DNA of 64,000 nt from CAWBXL01 sp963837365 (lineage in GTDB: Bacteria > Acidobacteriota > Terriglobia > Terriglobales > Acidobacteriaceae): NCBI GenBank assembly GCA_963837365.1, contig CAWIMW010000010.1, positions 62,001 through 126,000 of the forward strand. The letters are read 5' to 3'. The notes under the pieces were generated by a model, which saw nothing but the letters and a program-made list of their open reading frames with translations, was not told the origin of the DNA and did no database searches. Positions 17,172-25,282 of the stretch are shown piece by piece. The position numbers and the translations under genes were made by a program. The first letter of the stretch is position 1; every line of letters starts with the position of its first letter.

Positions 17172-18014
17172 GTGCCTACTCTTTCCATCGCAATACCGGC
17201 CAGCGAAGACACCGGGACCTCCGCTCCAGTTGTCGTTTTTGACCAGGTTGTGCTGGCGTTTGAGGACAAACCAGTGCTGGATGGAGTTTCTTTTTCTCTG
17301 GCGCGCGGAGAAACCAAGGCACTTTTTGGCGTCGCCGGTTCGGGAAAGAGCTCCATCCTGAAACTGGCATTGGGCTTGATCAAGCCTGACGCCGGCCGTA
17401 TCCATGTGTTGGGACACGACATCACAGAAATGAACGAAGACGACCTGCTTGGGTTACGCGACCGGATTGGGATGATCTTTCAGGAGAGCGCACTCTTTGA
17501 CTCATTGACCGTGCGGGACAATGTCGCGTTTCGTCTAATCGAGGAAGGCAAAATTGGCGAGGCGGAAATTGAGCAGCGTGTGCGCGAGGCACTGAGTTTT
17601 GTAGAACTCGAACAGGCCATCGACCGCAAGCCTTCCGAGCTTTCGGGTGGAATGCGGCGGCGCGTTGCCATCGCGCGGGCCATCATTACTCAACCCGAAT
17701 TATTGCTCTATGACTCGCCCACAGGCGGGTTGGATCCAGTGACTTCCACCACGATTGTGGAACTGATCATCAAGCAGCGGGATGTCTACCAGACCAGTTC
17801 GCTGCTGGTATCGCATCGCTTGCAGGATGCGTTCACCATGGCCACCCATTATTTTGACCGTCAGACCAACAAAATGAGATCGCTTCCCCTTGGTTCGGAC
17901 CGCGAGTTGCCGGTCAAATTTCTTATGATTCGTGACGGAAATGTGATCTTCGACGGGGACGCTCGAGAATTGGCCAATTCAAAAGACGAGTATATTCGCG
18001 AATACATCTCGTAG
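17172..18014 (+). CDS. MlaF-family ABC transporter ATPase lacking the catalytic glutamate
   Basis: 280 residues with a GTG start two bases after mlaE. Walker A reads GVAGSGKSS (about 57), the Q-loop is FQES, the signature is LSGGMRRRVAIARA and the H-loop is VSHRL. The Walker B region is LLLYDSPTGGLDP: Asp181 is present, but the residue that normally is the catalytic Glu is Ser182. The partner permease is encoded immediately upstream. A Glu-to-Ser change in this position usually slows or abolishes ATP hydrolysis in ABC ATPases, so the transporter may be altered in mechanism, or the family may compensate elsewhere. The segment after the H-loop (about 220-250) is longer than usual. Confidence 0.88.
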   Translation: MPTLSIAIPASEDTGTSAPVVVFDQVVLAFEDKPVLDGVSFSLARGETKALFGVAGSGKSSILKLALGLIKPDAGRIHVLGHDITEMNEDDLLGLRDRIGMIFQESALFDSLTVRDNVAFRLIEEGKIGEAEIEQRVREALSFVELEQAIDRKPSELSGGMRRRVAIARAIITQPELLLYDSPTGGLDPVTSTTIVELIIKQRDVYQTSSLLVSHRLQDAFTMATHYFDRQTNKMRSLPLGSDRELPVKFLMIRDGNVIFDGDARELANSKDEYIREYIS

Positions 18015-18038
18015 CGAGCCTGCCGGCGGCAGACTCGC
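18014..18038. terminator. GC-rich hairpin between convergent genes
   Basis: GCGAG-C-CTGCCG-G-CGGCAG-A-CTCGC is a near-perfect palindrome between the stop codons of the convergent mlaF-like gene and the following minus-strand gene. It may act as a bidirectional terminator, although no T-tract follows. Confidence 0.45.
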
Positions 18039-18053
18039 CACGATGGAAAGTAA

Positions 18054-18503
18054 CTACTTCTTGGCAGTTACGGTCTCACCAAACGCTGCAACCCGTTTTA
18101 CCACGTTCTCCAGCCGGGTCTTCCCTGCTTTGGTATGGGTGGCAAGTTGTTCGATGTGCTTCCAGGCATCGGGCTGTCCGGATTTTTCCCGGTAAGCCTT
18201 CCGATTCGGATACAGTTTGGCAAAACTAAACCACATCTCCGCCGAGGCGGCGAAAAAAAGCTCTTCATTCAGCGCACCCTGAAGCACCAGAATGGCAGCC
18301 ATGTCCCAATAAGTGATCACCTGGCGAAACCAGGCATTTTGCGGCAGTCCGAAATTGGATGTGACCGCCAAAATGTCGTCTACAGTTTTGGGCCAGAACT
18401 CTCCGTTGAACCAGTTTCTGGCTTTGCGCATTTCCGCCTCGCGGCGGAAGTCATAAAGTTGAAGGATGATTTGGGCGTCAGCAGTAGTGGGCTTCTTGGG
18501 CAT
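18054..18503 (-). CDS. hypothetical protein, 149 aa
   Basis: The product is soluble and mostly helical, with many aromatic residues (ARNWFNGEFWPKTVDDI, NAWFRQVITYWDM, EMWFSFAKLYP) and a Lys-rich C-terminus. No signal peptide or membrane segment is seen. I do not recognise a family with confidence. It lies 68 bases downstream of topA on the same strand and may be co-transcribed with it; it converges with mlaF. The ATG start at 18503 gives a coherent hydrophilic N-terminus. Confidence 0.7.
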   Translation of the reverse strand: MPKKPTTADAQIILQLYDFRREAEMRKARNWFNGEFWPKTVDDILAVTSNFGLPQNAWFRQVITYWDMAAILVLQGALNEELFFAASAEMWFSFAKLYPNRKAYREKSGQPDAWKHIEQLATHTKAGKTRLENVVKRVAAFGETVTAKK

Positions 18504-18571
18504 GCAAAACCTCCGCGAGATTAACAGCTTGGAAATGGATGCTATTGGAAATGAACCGGCTTCAAAAATTG

Positions 18572-21073
18572 TCAGGCACTGGGCGATGCACCCGCTTCAG
18601 ATTCTCCCGTCGCGGACGGCGGCATCGACCGCTCATAATCGCACTCTTTGTTGGGGCAAGCAATTGAATCACCCGATTTCAGATGTTTTTCCACCAGGAA
18701 CGCATTGCCGCAGTCCGGGCACTTCTCCGCAATCGGCTTGTTGGCCGAAGTGAACTTGCACCTGGGATAATTGCCGCACCCATAGAACGTGTTTCCCTTG
18801 CGGGCACGCTTCTCCACAATTTCGCCATCCTCGCACAGCGGGCACTTCACCCCGATAAAGTTCTGCTTCACATATTTGCAGTCGGGATAGCCGCTGCATG
18901 ACGTGAACTCGCCGTAGCGGCCGTGGCGGATGATAAGGTTGCGATCACATTTGGGGCATTTCTCATCCAGGGGAATATCAGGAACGCGTTTCCCCTGATC
19001 GAGCCGCCGCGTGGTCTTGCAGTCGGGATATCCGGTGCAGGCCATGAACTGTCCGAAGCGCCCGCGCTTGAGCACCATGACCCGGCCGCAGTTTTCGCAA
19101 TATTCTTCCTGCGTGGTCTCCTGAATATCGGCCGAGTCGAGGTCGGGCAGATTGATGGGATTTTCCTTGGTAAACGTGCAGCTTTCCGGATTTTCCTTGT
19201 CGTAGGAACTGCATGCATAGAACGAGCCATGCTTGCCCCACTTGATGACCAGAGGCGACCCGCAACGCTCGCACTTCTCGTCGGTGGGCTTCTCCATACG
19301 CTTGATGTTCTCCATGTGTTTGGAGGCGTATTTGAGGTCCTTCTCGAATTTCTTGTAGAAGTCGGCCAGCGCCTGGGTCCAGGTCTCTTTGCCTTCTTCG
19401 ATTTCGTCCAACTCTTCTTCGAGGCGCGCGGTGTATTGGATATCGAAGATGTCGGGAAAATTTTCCACCAGCAAGTCGGTCACAACCAGGCCGATTTCTG
19501 TAGGCGTAAATTTCCCGCCGATCTTTTGCGCATACTGCCGTTCCTGAATTGTGGTGAGAATGGCCGCGTACGTAGACGGACGCCCAATGCCGCGTTCTTC
19601 CAGTTCTTTCACTAACGAAGCTTCGTTGTAGCGGGGCGGCGGTTCGGTAAAGTGCTGCTCCGGCTTCAGTTCTTTCAAGGTCAGTTCCTGACCCGGATCG
19701 AGCGCAGGCAATTTGTGCTTCAATTCCTCGTCGTCTTCGTCCTTGCCCTCTTTGGACTCTTCATAGACCTTCAGGAAGCCGTCGAACTTGAGCACCGATC
19801 CGGTCACGCGGAACCAAAAAGTCTCCTTGGCGGACTTGGCGTCGATGTCCACCGTGGTCTGGTCGAACACGGCAGGCATGATTTGCGAGGCCACGAAGCG
19901 CTGCCAGATCAGCTTATAAACTTTGTATTCATCTTCCTTTAAATACTGTTTGATCTTGTCCGGATGGTTCGCCACGGAAGTGGGGCGAATCGCCTCGTGG
20001 GCGGCCTGGGCTTCTTTCTTTTCTTTATAGGCATTCGGCTGGCCCGGAAGATATTGCGGACCGTATTCACGGCCGATGTACTCGCGCACTTCATGAATTG
20101 CGTCTGGCGAAACCCGGGTCGAATCGGTACGCATATAAGTAATAAGGCCGACCGAGCCTTCCTCGCCCATTTCCACGCCTTCATAGAGGCGCTGCGCGAT
20201 CATCATGGTGCGCTTCACGCTGAAGCGCAGCTTGCGGGAGGAATCCTGTTGCAGTTTGCTGGTGGTAAACGGCGGAGTCGCATTGCGGCGGCGTTCTTTC
20301 TTATCCACCGTGCGAACGAGCCAGTCGGCTTTTTCCAGCGCGGCACGGATTTTTTCTGCGTCCTCGCCGTTTGTGACTTCAACTTTTTCTTCCCCTTTGC
20401 CCACAAACCGGGCGTCAAAAGTCGGCGGTTTGGAGGCTGCGAGGTGCGCGTCAATCGTCCAGTATTCCTTCTTCTCGAAGGCCTTGATTTCGCGCTCGCG
20501 CTCGACGATGAGCCGCAATGCAACCGTCTGCACTCGCCCAGCGGAGAGTCCGCGGCGCACTTTATCCCAGAGAAGTGGGGAGACTTGATACCCGACCAGC
20601 CGGTCGAGCACACGACGCGTCTGCTGGGCGTCCACCAGATTGCGATCAATGTCCCGCGGATGCTCGAAGGCTTCCTGGACCGCGCGCTTGGTAATTTCAT
20701 TAAAGGTAACGCGGCGGATGCGTTGGTCCTCTTCTTCACCCTTCTTTTTCTTCTTCTTTTTCTTTTTGTCGCCGTCGCCCAGCTCATCGGCCAAATGGGC
20801 GGCAATGGCCTCGCCTTCGCGGTCCGGGTCAGGCGCCAGATAGATGGTGTCCATTCCCAAGGCCAGCTTCTTTAGTTTTGCCAGGACCTTTTCTTTGCCG
20901 GGAATGACGACATAGTCGGTTTCAAAATCATTCTCGACATCCACACCCAGAGTGCTTTTAGGCAGGTCTTTGACGTGGCCGAGCGAAGCTTCGACCGTGA
21001 AGCCTTTCCCCAAATACTTCTGAATGGTTTTCGCCTTAGCCGGCGATTCGACGATGACTAAACCTTTGGACAA
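18572..21073 (-). CDS. topA: DNA topoisomerase I (type IA)
   Basis: 833 residues. The TOPRIM domain starts at residue 3 (KGLVIVESPAKAKTIQKYLG) with the acidic PDPDREGEA motif near 81-89. The active-site Tyr is about residue 313 in SVGLITYMRTDSTRVS. The central domains end near 600, and five Cys4-type zinc ribbons follow (CERCG, CENCG, CPKCD, CPLCE and CPDCG, each paired with a later CxxxC-like pair). The enzyme relaxes negative supercoils behind transcription and replication. A run of nine lysines (103-111) is inserted in the TOPRIM region and followed by GEEED. An ATG start opens the conserved N-terminus. The first neighbour upstream is the repeat-flanked four-helix-bundle gene. Confidence 0.97.
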   Translation of the reverse strand: MSKGLVIVESPAKAKTIQKYLGKGFTVEASLGHVKDLPKSTLGVDVENDFETDYVVIPGKEKVLAKLKKLALGMDTIYLAPDPDREGEAIAAHLADELGDGDKKKKKKKKKGEEEDQRIRRVTFNEITKRAVQEAFEHPRDIDRNLVDAQQTRRVLDRLVGYQVSPLLWDKVRRGLSAGRVQTVALRLIVEREREIKAFEKKEYWTIDAHLAASKPPTFDARFVGKGEEKVEVTNGEDAEKIRAALEKADWLVRTVDKKERRRNATPPFTTSKLQQDSSRKLRFSVKRTMMIAQRLYEGVEMGEEGSVGLITYMRTDSTRVSPDAIHEVREYIGREYGPQYLPGQPNAYKEKKEAQAAHEAIRPTSVANHPDKIKQYLKEDEYKVYKLIWQRFVASQIMPAVFDQTTVDIDAKSAKETFWFRVTGSVLKFDGFLKVYEESKEGKDEDDEELKHKLPALDPGQELTLKELKPEQHFTEPPPRYNEASLVKELEERGIGRPSTYAAILTTIQERQYAQKIGGKFTPTEIGLVVTDLLVENFPDIFDIQYTARLEEELDEIEEGKETWTQALADFYKKFEKDLKYASKHMENIKRMEKPTDEKCERCGSPLVIKWGKHGSFYACSSYDKENPESCTFTKENPINLPDLDSADIQETTQEEYCENCGRVMVLKRGRFGQFMACTGYPDCKTTRRLDQGKRVPDIPLDEKCPKCDRNLIIRHGRYGEFTSCSGYPDCKYVKQNFIGVKCPLCEDGEIVEKRARKGNTFYGCGNYPRCKFTSANKPIAEKCPDCGNAFLVEKHLKSGDSIACPNKECDYERSMPPSATGESEAGASPSA

Positions 21074-21145
21074 TGTTCCCTCAATGGTATGGTTACTGTT
21101 TGTGAAGCTAGCACGAATGGGAGGAAGTCAACAAGTTCGTGAACC

Positions 21146-21181
21146 AAGCTTCTAGCTACTAGCTGCTAGCTCCTAGCCAAA
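21146..21181. repeat. AGCT-rich inverted repeat, left copy
   Basis: The segment is a chain of (G/A)CTAGCT and CTCCTAGC units. Its reverse complement resembles the copy at 21556-21592, so the two form imperfect inverted repeats on either side of the four-helix-bundle gene. It overlaps that gene's 3' end. Confidence 0.6.
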
Positions 21182-21543
21182 TCGGGCACTGTCATCCGCA
21201 GCCGTTTTCCTAGGGCAGCCAGCATACGTTGGACTTCCTGCACCCTGGCGTCGAACGCTGCAAACTCCTTTATTTCGATAAATTTCAAGTCTTTTGCGAG
21301 TAAGAGGTGATATTCAAGTTCATTTGCCGATCCTCGAGCGATATTGAGAAAGCGTCTTAGCTCGGCATCAGATCCACGCCCACATCCTTCAGCAATATTC
21401 GCTCCGATAGATGCAGCTGCACGACGCATTTGACTGGTTAATCCGTAAATCTCGTCGCGCGGGAAACCACGAGTTATCTCATAGATTGCGATGGTGAGTT
21501 CGTGGGCCTTCACCCAAACTTTAAAATCCTTGAAATCTTCCAT
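21166..21543 (-). CDS. four-helix bundle protein (23S rRNA intervening-sequence type)
   Basis: 125 residues. The pattern FKVWVKAHELTIAIYEITR, then SQMRRAAASIGANIAEGCGR, then LRRFLNIARGSANELEYHL matches the small four-helix-bundle family first found in intervening sequences of 23S rRNA genes but common in genomes as stand-alone genes. The molecular role is unknown. It is placed between topA and dprA on the same strand and is bracketed by AGCT-rich inverted repeats, a hint of insertion as a unit. The ATG at 21543 is the natural start (MEDFKDFKVW). Confidence 0.88.
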   Translation of the reverse strand: MEDFKDFKVWVKAHELTIAIYEITRGFPRDEIYGLTSQMRRAAASIGANIAEGCGRGSDAELRRFLNIARGSANELEYHLLLAKDLKFIEIKEFAAFDARVQEVQRMLAALGKRLRMTVPDLARS

Positions 21544-21555
21544 ACTGATCGCCTG

Positions 21556-21592
21556 TTTTAGCTAGCGGCTAGAAGCTAGGAGCTAGAAGCTC
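21556..21592. repeat. AGCT-rich inverted repeat, right copy
   Basis: It contains GGCTAGAAGCTAGGAGCTAG followed by AAGCTC, an inverted counterpart of the segment at 21146-21181. It covers the region upstream of the four-helix-bundle gene and the last codons of dprA. Confidence 0.6.
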
Positions 21593-22752
21593 TTCACAAA
21601 ATTCTTCCCCGGCAACTGCTTCACTTTCCCCGCCAATTCAAGCTCAAACATGGCCGCAAATATCTCCGACGACGATAGTTGCGGTTCCAGGCTTTCGATG
21701 ATTTCATCCAGCTGCATCGCTTCATCTGACTTCAGTACCGCCAGAATCTTTTTCTCATGCGGCCCCAGCTTGTCGTCCTCGAATAGAGATGCAGTCTGGT
21801 TCGCATTCGATTCATCAGGAGATTTCGGTTCGAGCGTAAGTCGCACTTCCACAGGGAGTTCCTCCCAAACGTCCTCCCACGTGGCCACCAGCTTTGCACC
21901 CTGTTTGATGAGAGTGTTCGGCCCCCAGGAATTCTTGTTGGTAACATTGCCGGGCACGGCAAAGACCTCGCGGTTCTGCTCTAAGGCACAGCGAGAAGTG
22001 ATGCGGGTACCGCTGTATTCGGCAGCTTCGATCACCAGTACGCCAATGGAAATTCCACTAATGATGCGGTTGCGGATGGGAAAATTCTGGGGTGTGGGGG
22101 AAGTACCCAGAGGAAACTCGGAGATTACGGCCCCGCCCAGCGATAGTAGTTGTTCGACCAGACGCCGGTTTTCCTTGGGATACACCACATCGGCTCCGGT
22201 TCCGAACACGGCAACCGTCTTTCCCTTCGCGGCAATTGCCCCGCGATGCGCAGCCGAGTCAACGCCCCTCGCCAATCCACTAAAAACCACTAGCCCGCGC
22301 GCGGCAAGATCACAAGCCAGCCGTTCTGCCATGCCGGTTCCATACGGGGTGGGATGGCGCGTCCCTACCACCGCGACCCCTGGCCGCGACAAGGCTTCGA
22401 CCGAACCTTGTATATAAAGGATGAGCGGCGGATCGTAGATCTGTCGAAGGGTAGCCGGATAGGCCGGATCGTCGAGTGCGACAAGGTGGATTCCGGTCGA
22501 AGACGCTCGGGCCTGTTCCTCATGGGCGAGTTCCAGCGAACGCCCGGTGCCCAGCGATTGCGCCGAAACCGCCGGAATGCCTGTGGCCTCGAGTTCCGTC
22601 AGCGTTGCGCGAAAGACCGCTTCGATCCCGCCCAAAAGCTCGACCAGGCGCCGTGACCGAGTAGGCCCCAAACCAGGAGTCAGGGTAATCGCAAGCCATT
22701 CCGCAGTATGCCCGCTGATATTGAATGATGGGATGACCGCAACGTCCGCCAC
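21583..22752 (-). CDS. dprA: DNA-processing protein DprA
   Basis: 389 residues from the chosen start. DprA binds incoming single-stranded DNA and loads RecA during natural transformation. The Rossmann-like DprA domain is present, with VAVVGTRHPTPYG, FSGLARGVDSAAHRGAI, TVAVFGTGADVVYP and SEFPLG near the middle, then RNRIISGIS and ALEQNREVFAVPGNV. A C-terminal winged-helix segment (about 310-385) follows. I chose GTG at 22752 because GGAGG is five bases upstream; the frame continues 23 codons further to another GTG without such a site. It is divergent from mqnA. The nearby cinA (52210) is the other competence-associated gene of the window. Confidence 0.93.
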   Translation of the reverse strand: MADVAVIPSFNISGHTAEWLAITLTPGLGPTRSRRLVELLGGIEAVFRATLTELEATGIPAVSAQSLGTGRSLELAHEEQARASSTGIHLVALDDPAYPATLRQIYDPPLILYIQGSVEALSRPGVAVVGTRHPTPYGTGMAERLACDLAARGLVVFSGLARGVDSAAHRGAIAAKGKTVAVFGTGADVVYPKENRRLVEQLLSLGGAVISEFPLGTSPTPQNFPIRNRIISGISIGVLVIEAAEYSGTRITSRCALEQNREVFAVPGNVTNKNSWGPNTLIKQGAKLVATWEDVWEELPVEVRLTLEPKSPDESNANQTASLFEDDKLGPHEKKILAVLKSDEAMQLDEIIESLEPQLSSSEIFAAMFELELAGKVKQLPGKNFVKSF

Positions 22753-22855
22753 AAACACCTCCGGCTGTCTATCGGCGGACTGTATACATGGGAGGAAAGC
22801 CCCGTCAAGGTTACATGTCACAAGCTGTTAAAATTCTGGTTAGCTTACTTCCATA

Positions 22856-23692
22856 ATGAGACAGCTACGAATCTCCGCCATTTCGTACCTCAATACCGCA
22901 CCTCTTATGTGGGATTTTGAGCATGGGGATGCAGGCAGGGATTTCGATATTTCCTACACAGTCCCATCTGCGTGCGCGGCGGATTTGCAAAATGGGATTG
23001 CGGATATCGGGATCATCCCCGCAGCCGCCTATACCACCGTTCCTAACTTGGTGATCCTTCCCGGCGTGGCCATCGCGTCACGTCGCGCGGTACGTTCCAT
23101 TTTGCTGGTTAGCAAAGTTCCGATTGAGAACATCCAGAACGTGGCTCTAGATACTTCTTCGCTCACATCGGTGGCGCTGGTCAAAGTTCTGTTTGCCAAA
23201 TGGTGGGGTGGAGAAAGAGCGTACACGCCGATGCAGCCAAGTCTCGAGCAAATGTTGGAAAAGCATGAAGCTGCGTTATTGATCGGAGACCCGGCACTCA
23301 AGGTCGACCGCTCGCGATATTTCACCTTCGACTTGGCGGAAGAATGGCAGCGATTTACAGGTAAGCCTTTTGTTTTCGCGTTTTGGGCGGTACGGCAGGA
23401 AGCCTTGAAACAAGCTGCTCCGGGTTTAGATTTGACCGCAATTTTTCAGAAATCGCGGGACCGCGGCCTTACCTCTGAAGCTCTCGGAACGATCTCCAGG
23501 GAATGGGCTCCGAAGGTAGGCCTGAGCCCAGAAGATGTCCGCAGCTATCTGACAGAAAACATCCACTACCATCTCGATTCCGCAAGCATTGACGGGCTTC
23601 AGCTCTTTTACCGTTACGCCCACGCATGCGGGGCCTTGCCGATGGCGCCTGCCCTGGATTTTATGGATGTATCCAAGCCCGCGCTGATCTAG
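22856..23692 (+). CDS. mqnA: chorismate dehydratase MqnA
   Basis: 278 residues of the MqnA/MqnD periplasmic-binding-like fold: RISAISYLNTAPLMWDFE at the N-terminus, SACAADLQNGIADIGIIPAA next (about 38-60), then VALDTSSLTSVALVKVLF and LIGDPALK. In the futalosine pathway MqnA turns chorismate into 3-[(1-carboxyvinyl)oxy]benzoate, the first step of menaquinone synthesis. The ATG start gives the conserved N-terminus. mqnC and mqnD are further downstream on the same strand, separated by other genes; mqnB and mqnE are not seen in the window. Confidence 0.92.
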   Translation: MRQLRISAISYLNTAPLMWDFEHGDAGRDFDISYTVPSACAADLQNGIADIGIIPAAAYTTVPNLVILPGVAIASRRAVRSILLVSKVPIENIQNVALDTSSLTSVALVKVLFAKWWGGERAYTPMQPSLEQMLEKHEAALLIGDPALKVDRSRYFTFDLAEEWQRFTGKPFVFAFWAVRQEALKQAAPGLDLTAIFQKSRDRGLTSEALGTISREWAPKVGLSPEDVRSYLTENIHYHLDSASIDGLQLFYRYAHACGALPMAPALDFMDVSKPALI

Positions 23693-23743
23693 AGTTGAGA
23701 GAAAGTCAAAAGCATTCACCACAGAGGGCACAGGGGAACCACA

Positions 23744-23928
23744 GGGTAGTGGTGCAGTTTGAACGAACAACCCTTTTGTCATTTCGACGATTCGCGAAGC
23801 GAAGAGGAGGAATCTGCTTTTGGCCGGCAGCTCTTGTGCCCTGTCCAGGAAAACAGATTCCTCCGCGTCGCTCCGCGACTTGTCGGAATGACAAAAAGGA
23901 CCAGCGTAGTCAAACTGGAACACTACCC
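23744..23928. mobile_element. MITE-like element with terminal inverted repeats, enclosing a palindromic repeat
   Basis: The left end GGGTAGTGGTGCAGTTTG (23744-23761) and the reverse complement of the right end (23911-23928) match at 16 of 18 positions. The interior is a separate imperfect palindrome. No transposase is encoded, so any movement would be driven in trans. The same ends, with another interior, occur at 42231-42484. The gap between mqnA and the beta-propeller gene (23693-24011) otherwise holds a CACAGAGGGCACAG repeat and nothing coding. Confidence 0.65.
23777..23894. repeat. GTCATTTCGACG palindromic intergenic repeat, copy 1
   Basis: The left arm begins TGTCATTTCGACGATTCG and runs through GAGGAGGAATCTGCTTTT; the right arm mirrors it (AAAACAGATTCCTCCGCG to GTCGGAATGACA). 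The transcript would fold into a long stem-loop. A second copy lies at 25128-25243, so the beta-propeller gene sits between the two. Confidence 0.75.
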
Positions 23929-24011
23929 GATCTAGCGCCCACTCCTGAGATTGCGCGATACTGATGTATCATCGAGTGATCTTCTGGCCTCCGCATTGTG
24001 GGCTAAAAAAA

Positions 24012-25112
24012 ATGAAAACTCCCTGGCTTACGCGCTTCTTCTTTGCGCTGTTTATCCCCGCGTTTTCGCTTCTCCTGCACAGTCAAACCGAGCAACATCT
24101 GCTCTATGTCGCCAGTCCGGGAATCCGCAACTACACAGAGTACGGTGGAGTCGGGATTCTGGTCTTCGATATTGACCACGGCTACAAATTCGTCCGCCGG
24201 ATTCCGACCTGGAATGTCCCGAATGATGACAAGCCGGAAAATGTCAAAGGCATCGCGGCCAGCGCCAAAACCGGTTTGGTATACGTAACGGAGTTAGAGC
24301 GCACGATTGCGATTGATGCGGTTACAGGAAAAGTGATCTGGGACAAAGCTTTTCAGGGGGGTTGCGACCGGCTGGCCATTTCGCCGGATGGCAAGCTGTT
24401 GTACATCCCTCAATTTGAGGGCGGCATCTGGCATGTAGTGGATGCGAAAACTGGAGACGTGATCAGCTCAATCACCACCGACTCCGGCTCGCACAATACG
24501 ATTTATTCCGCCGATGGCCGGTATGTGTATCTGGCTGGCCTGAGGTCACCGATCCTTTCCGTTGTGAATGCCACGACTAAGACCGTGCAGAGTCACGTTG
24601 GCCCATTCTCTGACTCAATTCGTCCGTTTACGGTGAACGGGAAAAACTCGCTGGCTTTCGTCAATGTGAATGGCCTGCTGGGCTTCGAAGTGGGAAACCT
24701 TAAGACTGGGAAGAAGCTATATCGGGTTGAAGTTGAGGGCTACCAGCCCGGCAAGGTCAAACGCCATGGCTGCCCGAGCCATGGTATTGCCCTGACGCCG
24801 GATGAGAAGGAACTTTGGGTGGCGGACTGCGCAAATGAGGCGATCCACGTGTTCGACGCTACCGTGATGCCACCGAAGCAGAAAACCAGCATCAAGCTGC
24901 GGGATTGTGTGGGCTGGATCAGCTTCAGTATGGACGGCAAGACTGGGTATTCTTCCACCGGCGAGATTGTGGATGTGGCAAGCAAGAAAATTATCGCCAG
25001 TCTGCAAGATGAGGACGGCCGCCAAGTCCAGAGTGAGAAGTTGTTGGATTTGACCATTGCGCACGGGAAAGTGGTAAAGGCGGGGAACCAGTTTGGAGCG
25101 GGAGCTAGGTAG
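24012..25112 (+). CDS. exported beta-propeller (YVTN/YNCE-like) protein
   Basis: 366 residues. The signal peptide is clear (MKTPWLTRFFFALFIPAF then SLLLHSQ), which is why the ATG at 24012 is chosen over the upstream in-frame ATG. The mature part carries repeated strands of the kind found in YVTN/quinoprotein-like propellers: GLVYVTELERTIAIDAVTGK, then SPDGKLLYIPQFEGGIWHV, DGRYVYLAGL and PDEKELWVADCANEAIHVFD. It is probably periplasmic or cell-surface, either binding a partner or acting as a cofactor-free enzyme scaffold. The ligand is unknown. It is bracketed by two copies of one palindromic repeat. Confidence 0.8.
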   Translation: MKTPWLTRFFFALFIPAFSLLLHSQTEQHLLYVASPGIRNYTEYGGVGILVFDIDHGYKFVRRIPTWNVPNDDKPENVKGIAASAKTGLVYVTELERTIAIDAVTGKVIWDKAFQGGCDRLAISPDGKLLYIPQFEGGIWHVVDAKTGDVISSITTDSGSHNTIYSADGRYVYLAGLRSPILSVVNATTKTVQSHVGPFSDSIRPFTVNGKNSLAFVNVNGLLGFEVGNLKTGKKLYRVEVEGYQPGKVKRHGCPSHGIALTPDEKELWVADCANEAIHVFDATVMPPKQKTSIKLRDCVGWISFSMDGKTGYSSTGEIVDVASKKIIASLQDEDGRQVQSEKLLDLTIAHGKVVKAGNQFGAGAR

Positions 25113-25127
25113 CGAACTACACTCTTA

Positions 25128-25243
25128 GTCATTCCGACAAGGAGCGTAGCGACAAGGAGGAATCTGCTGTGTGCGGACAGCGTTTGTAGTGCAGTCCAGG
25201 AAAGCAGATTCCTCCTCTTCGCTCCGCGAATCGTCGGAATGAC
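25128..25243. repeat. GTCATTCCGACA palindromic intergenic repeat, copy 2
   Basis: The left arm (GTCATTCCGACAAGGAGCG, then AGGAGGAATCTGCTG) and the right arm (AAAGCAGATTCCTCCTC to GTCGGAATGAC) are mutually complementary. It belongs to the same family as the repeat at 23777-23894 and fills the gap before mqnC. Confidence 0.75.
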
Positions 25244-25282
25244 AAAGGCTTGAGCCGTCCGTTAAAATTGTCAGTGACGCTA

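Noticed and set aside
19964..20875. A 303-codon plus-strand frame opposite topA.
   Set aside because: It is antisense to conserved TopA codons and its product is low-complexity (Phe/Leu-rich from the lysine tract).
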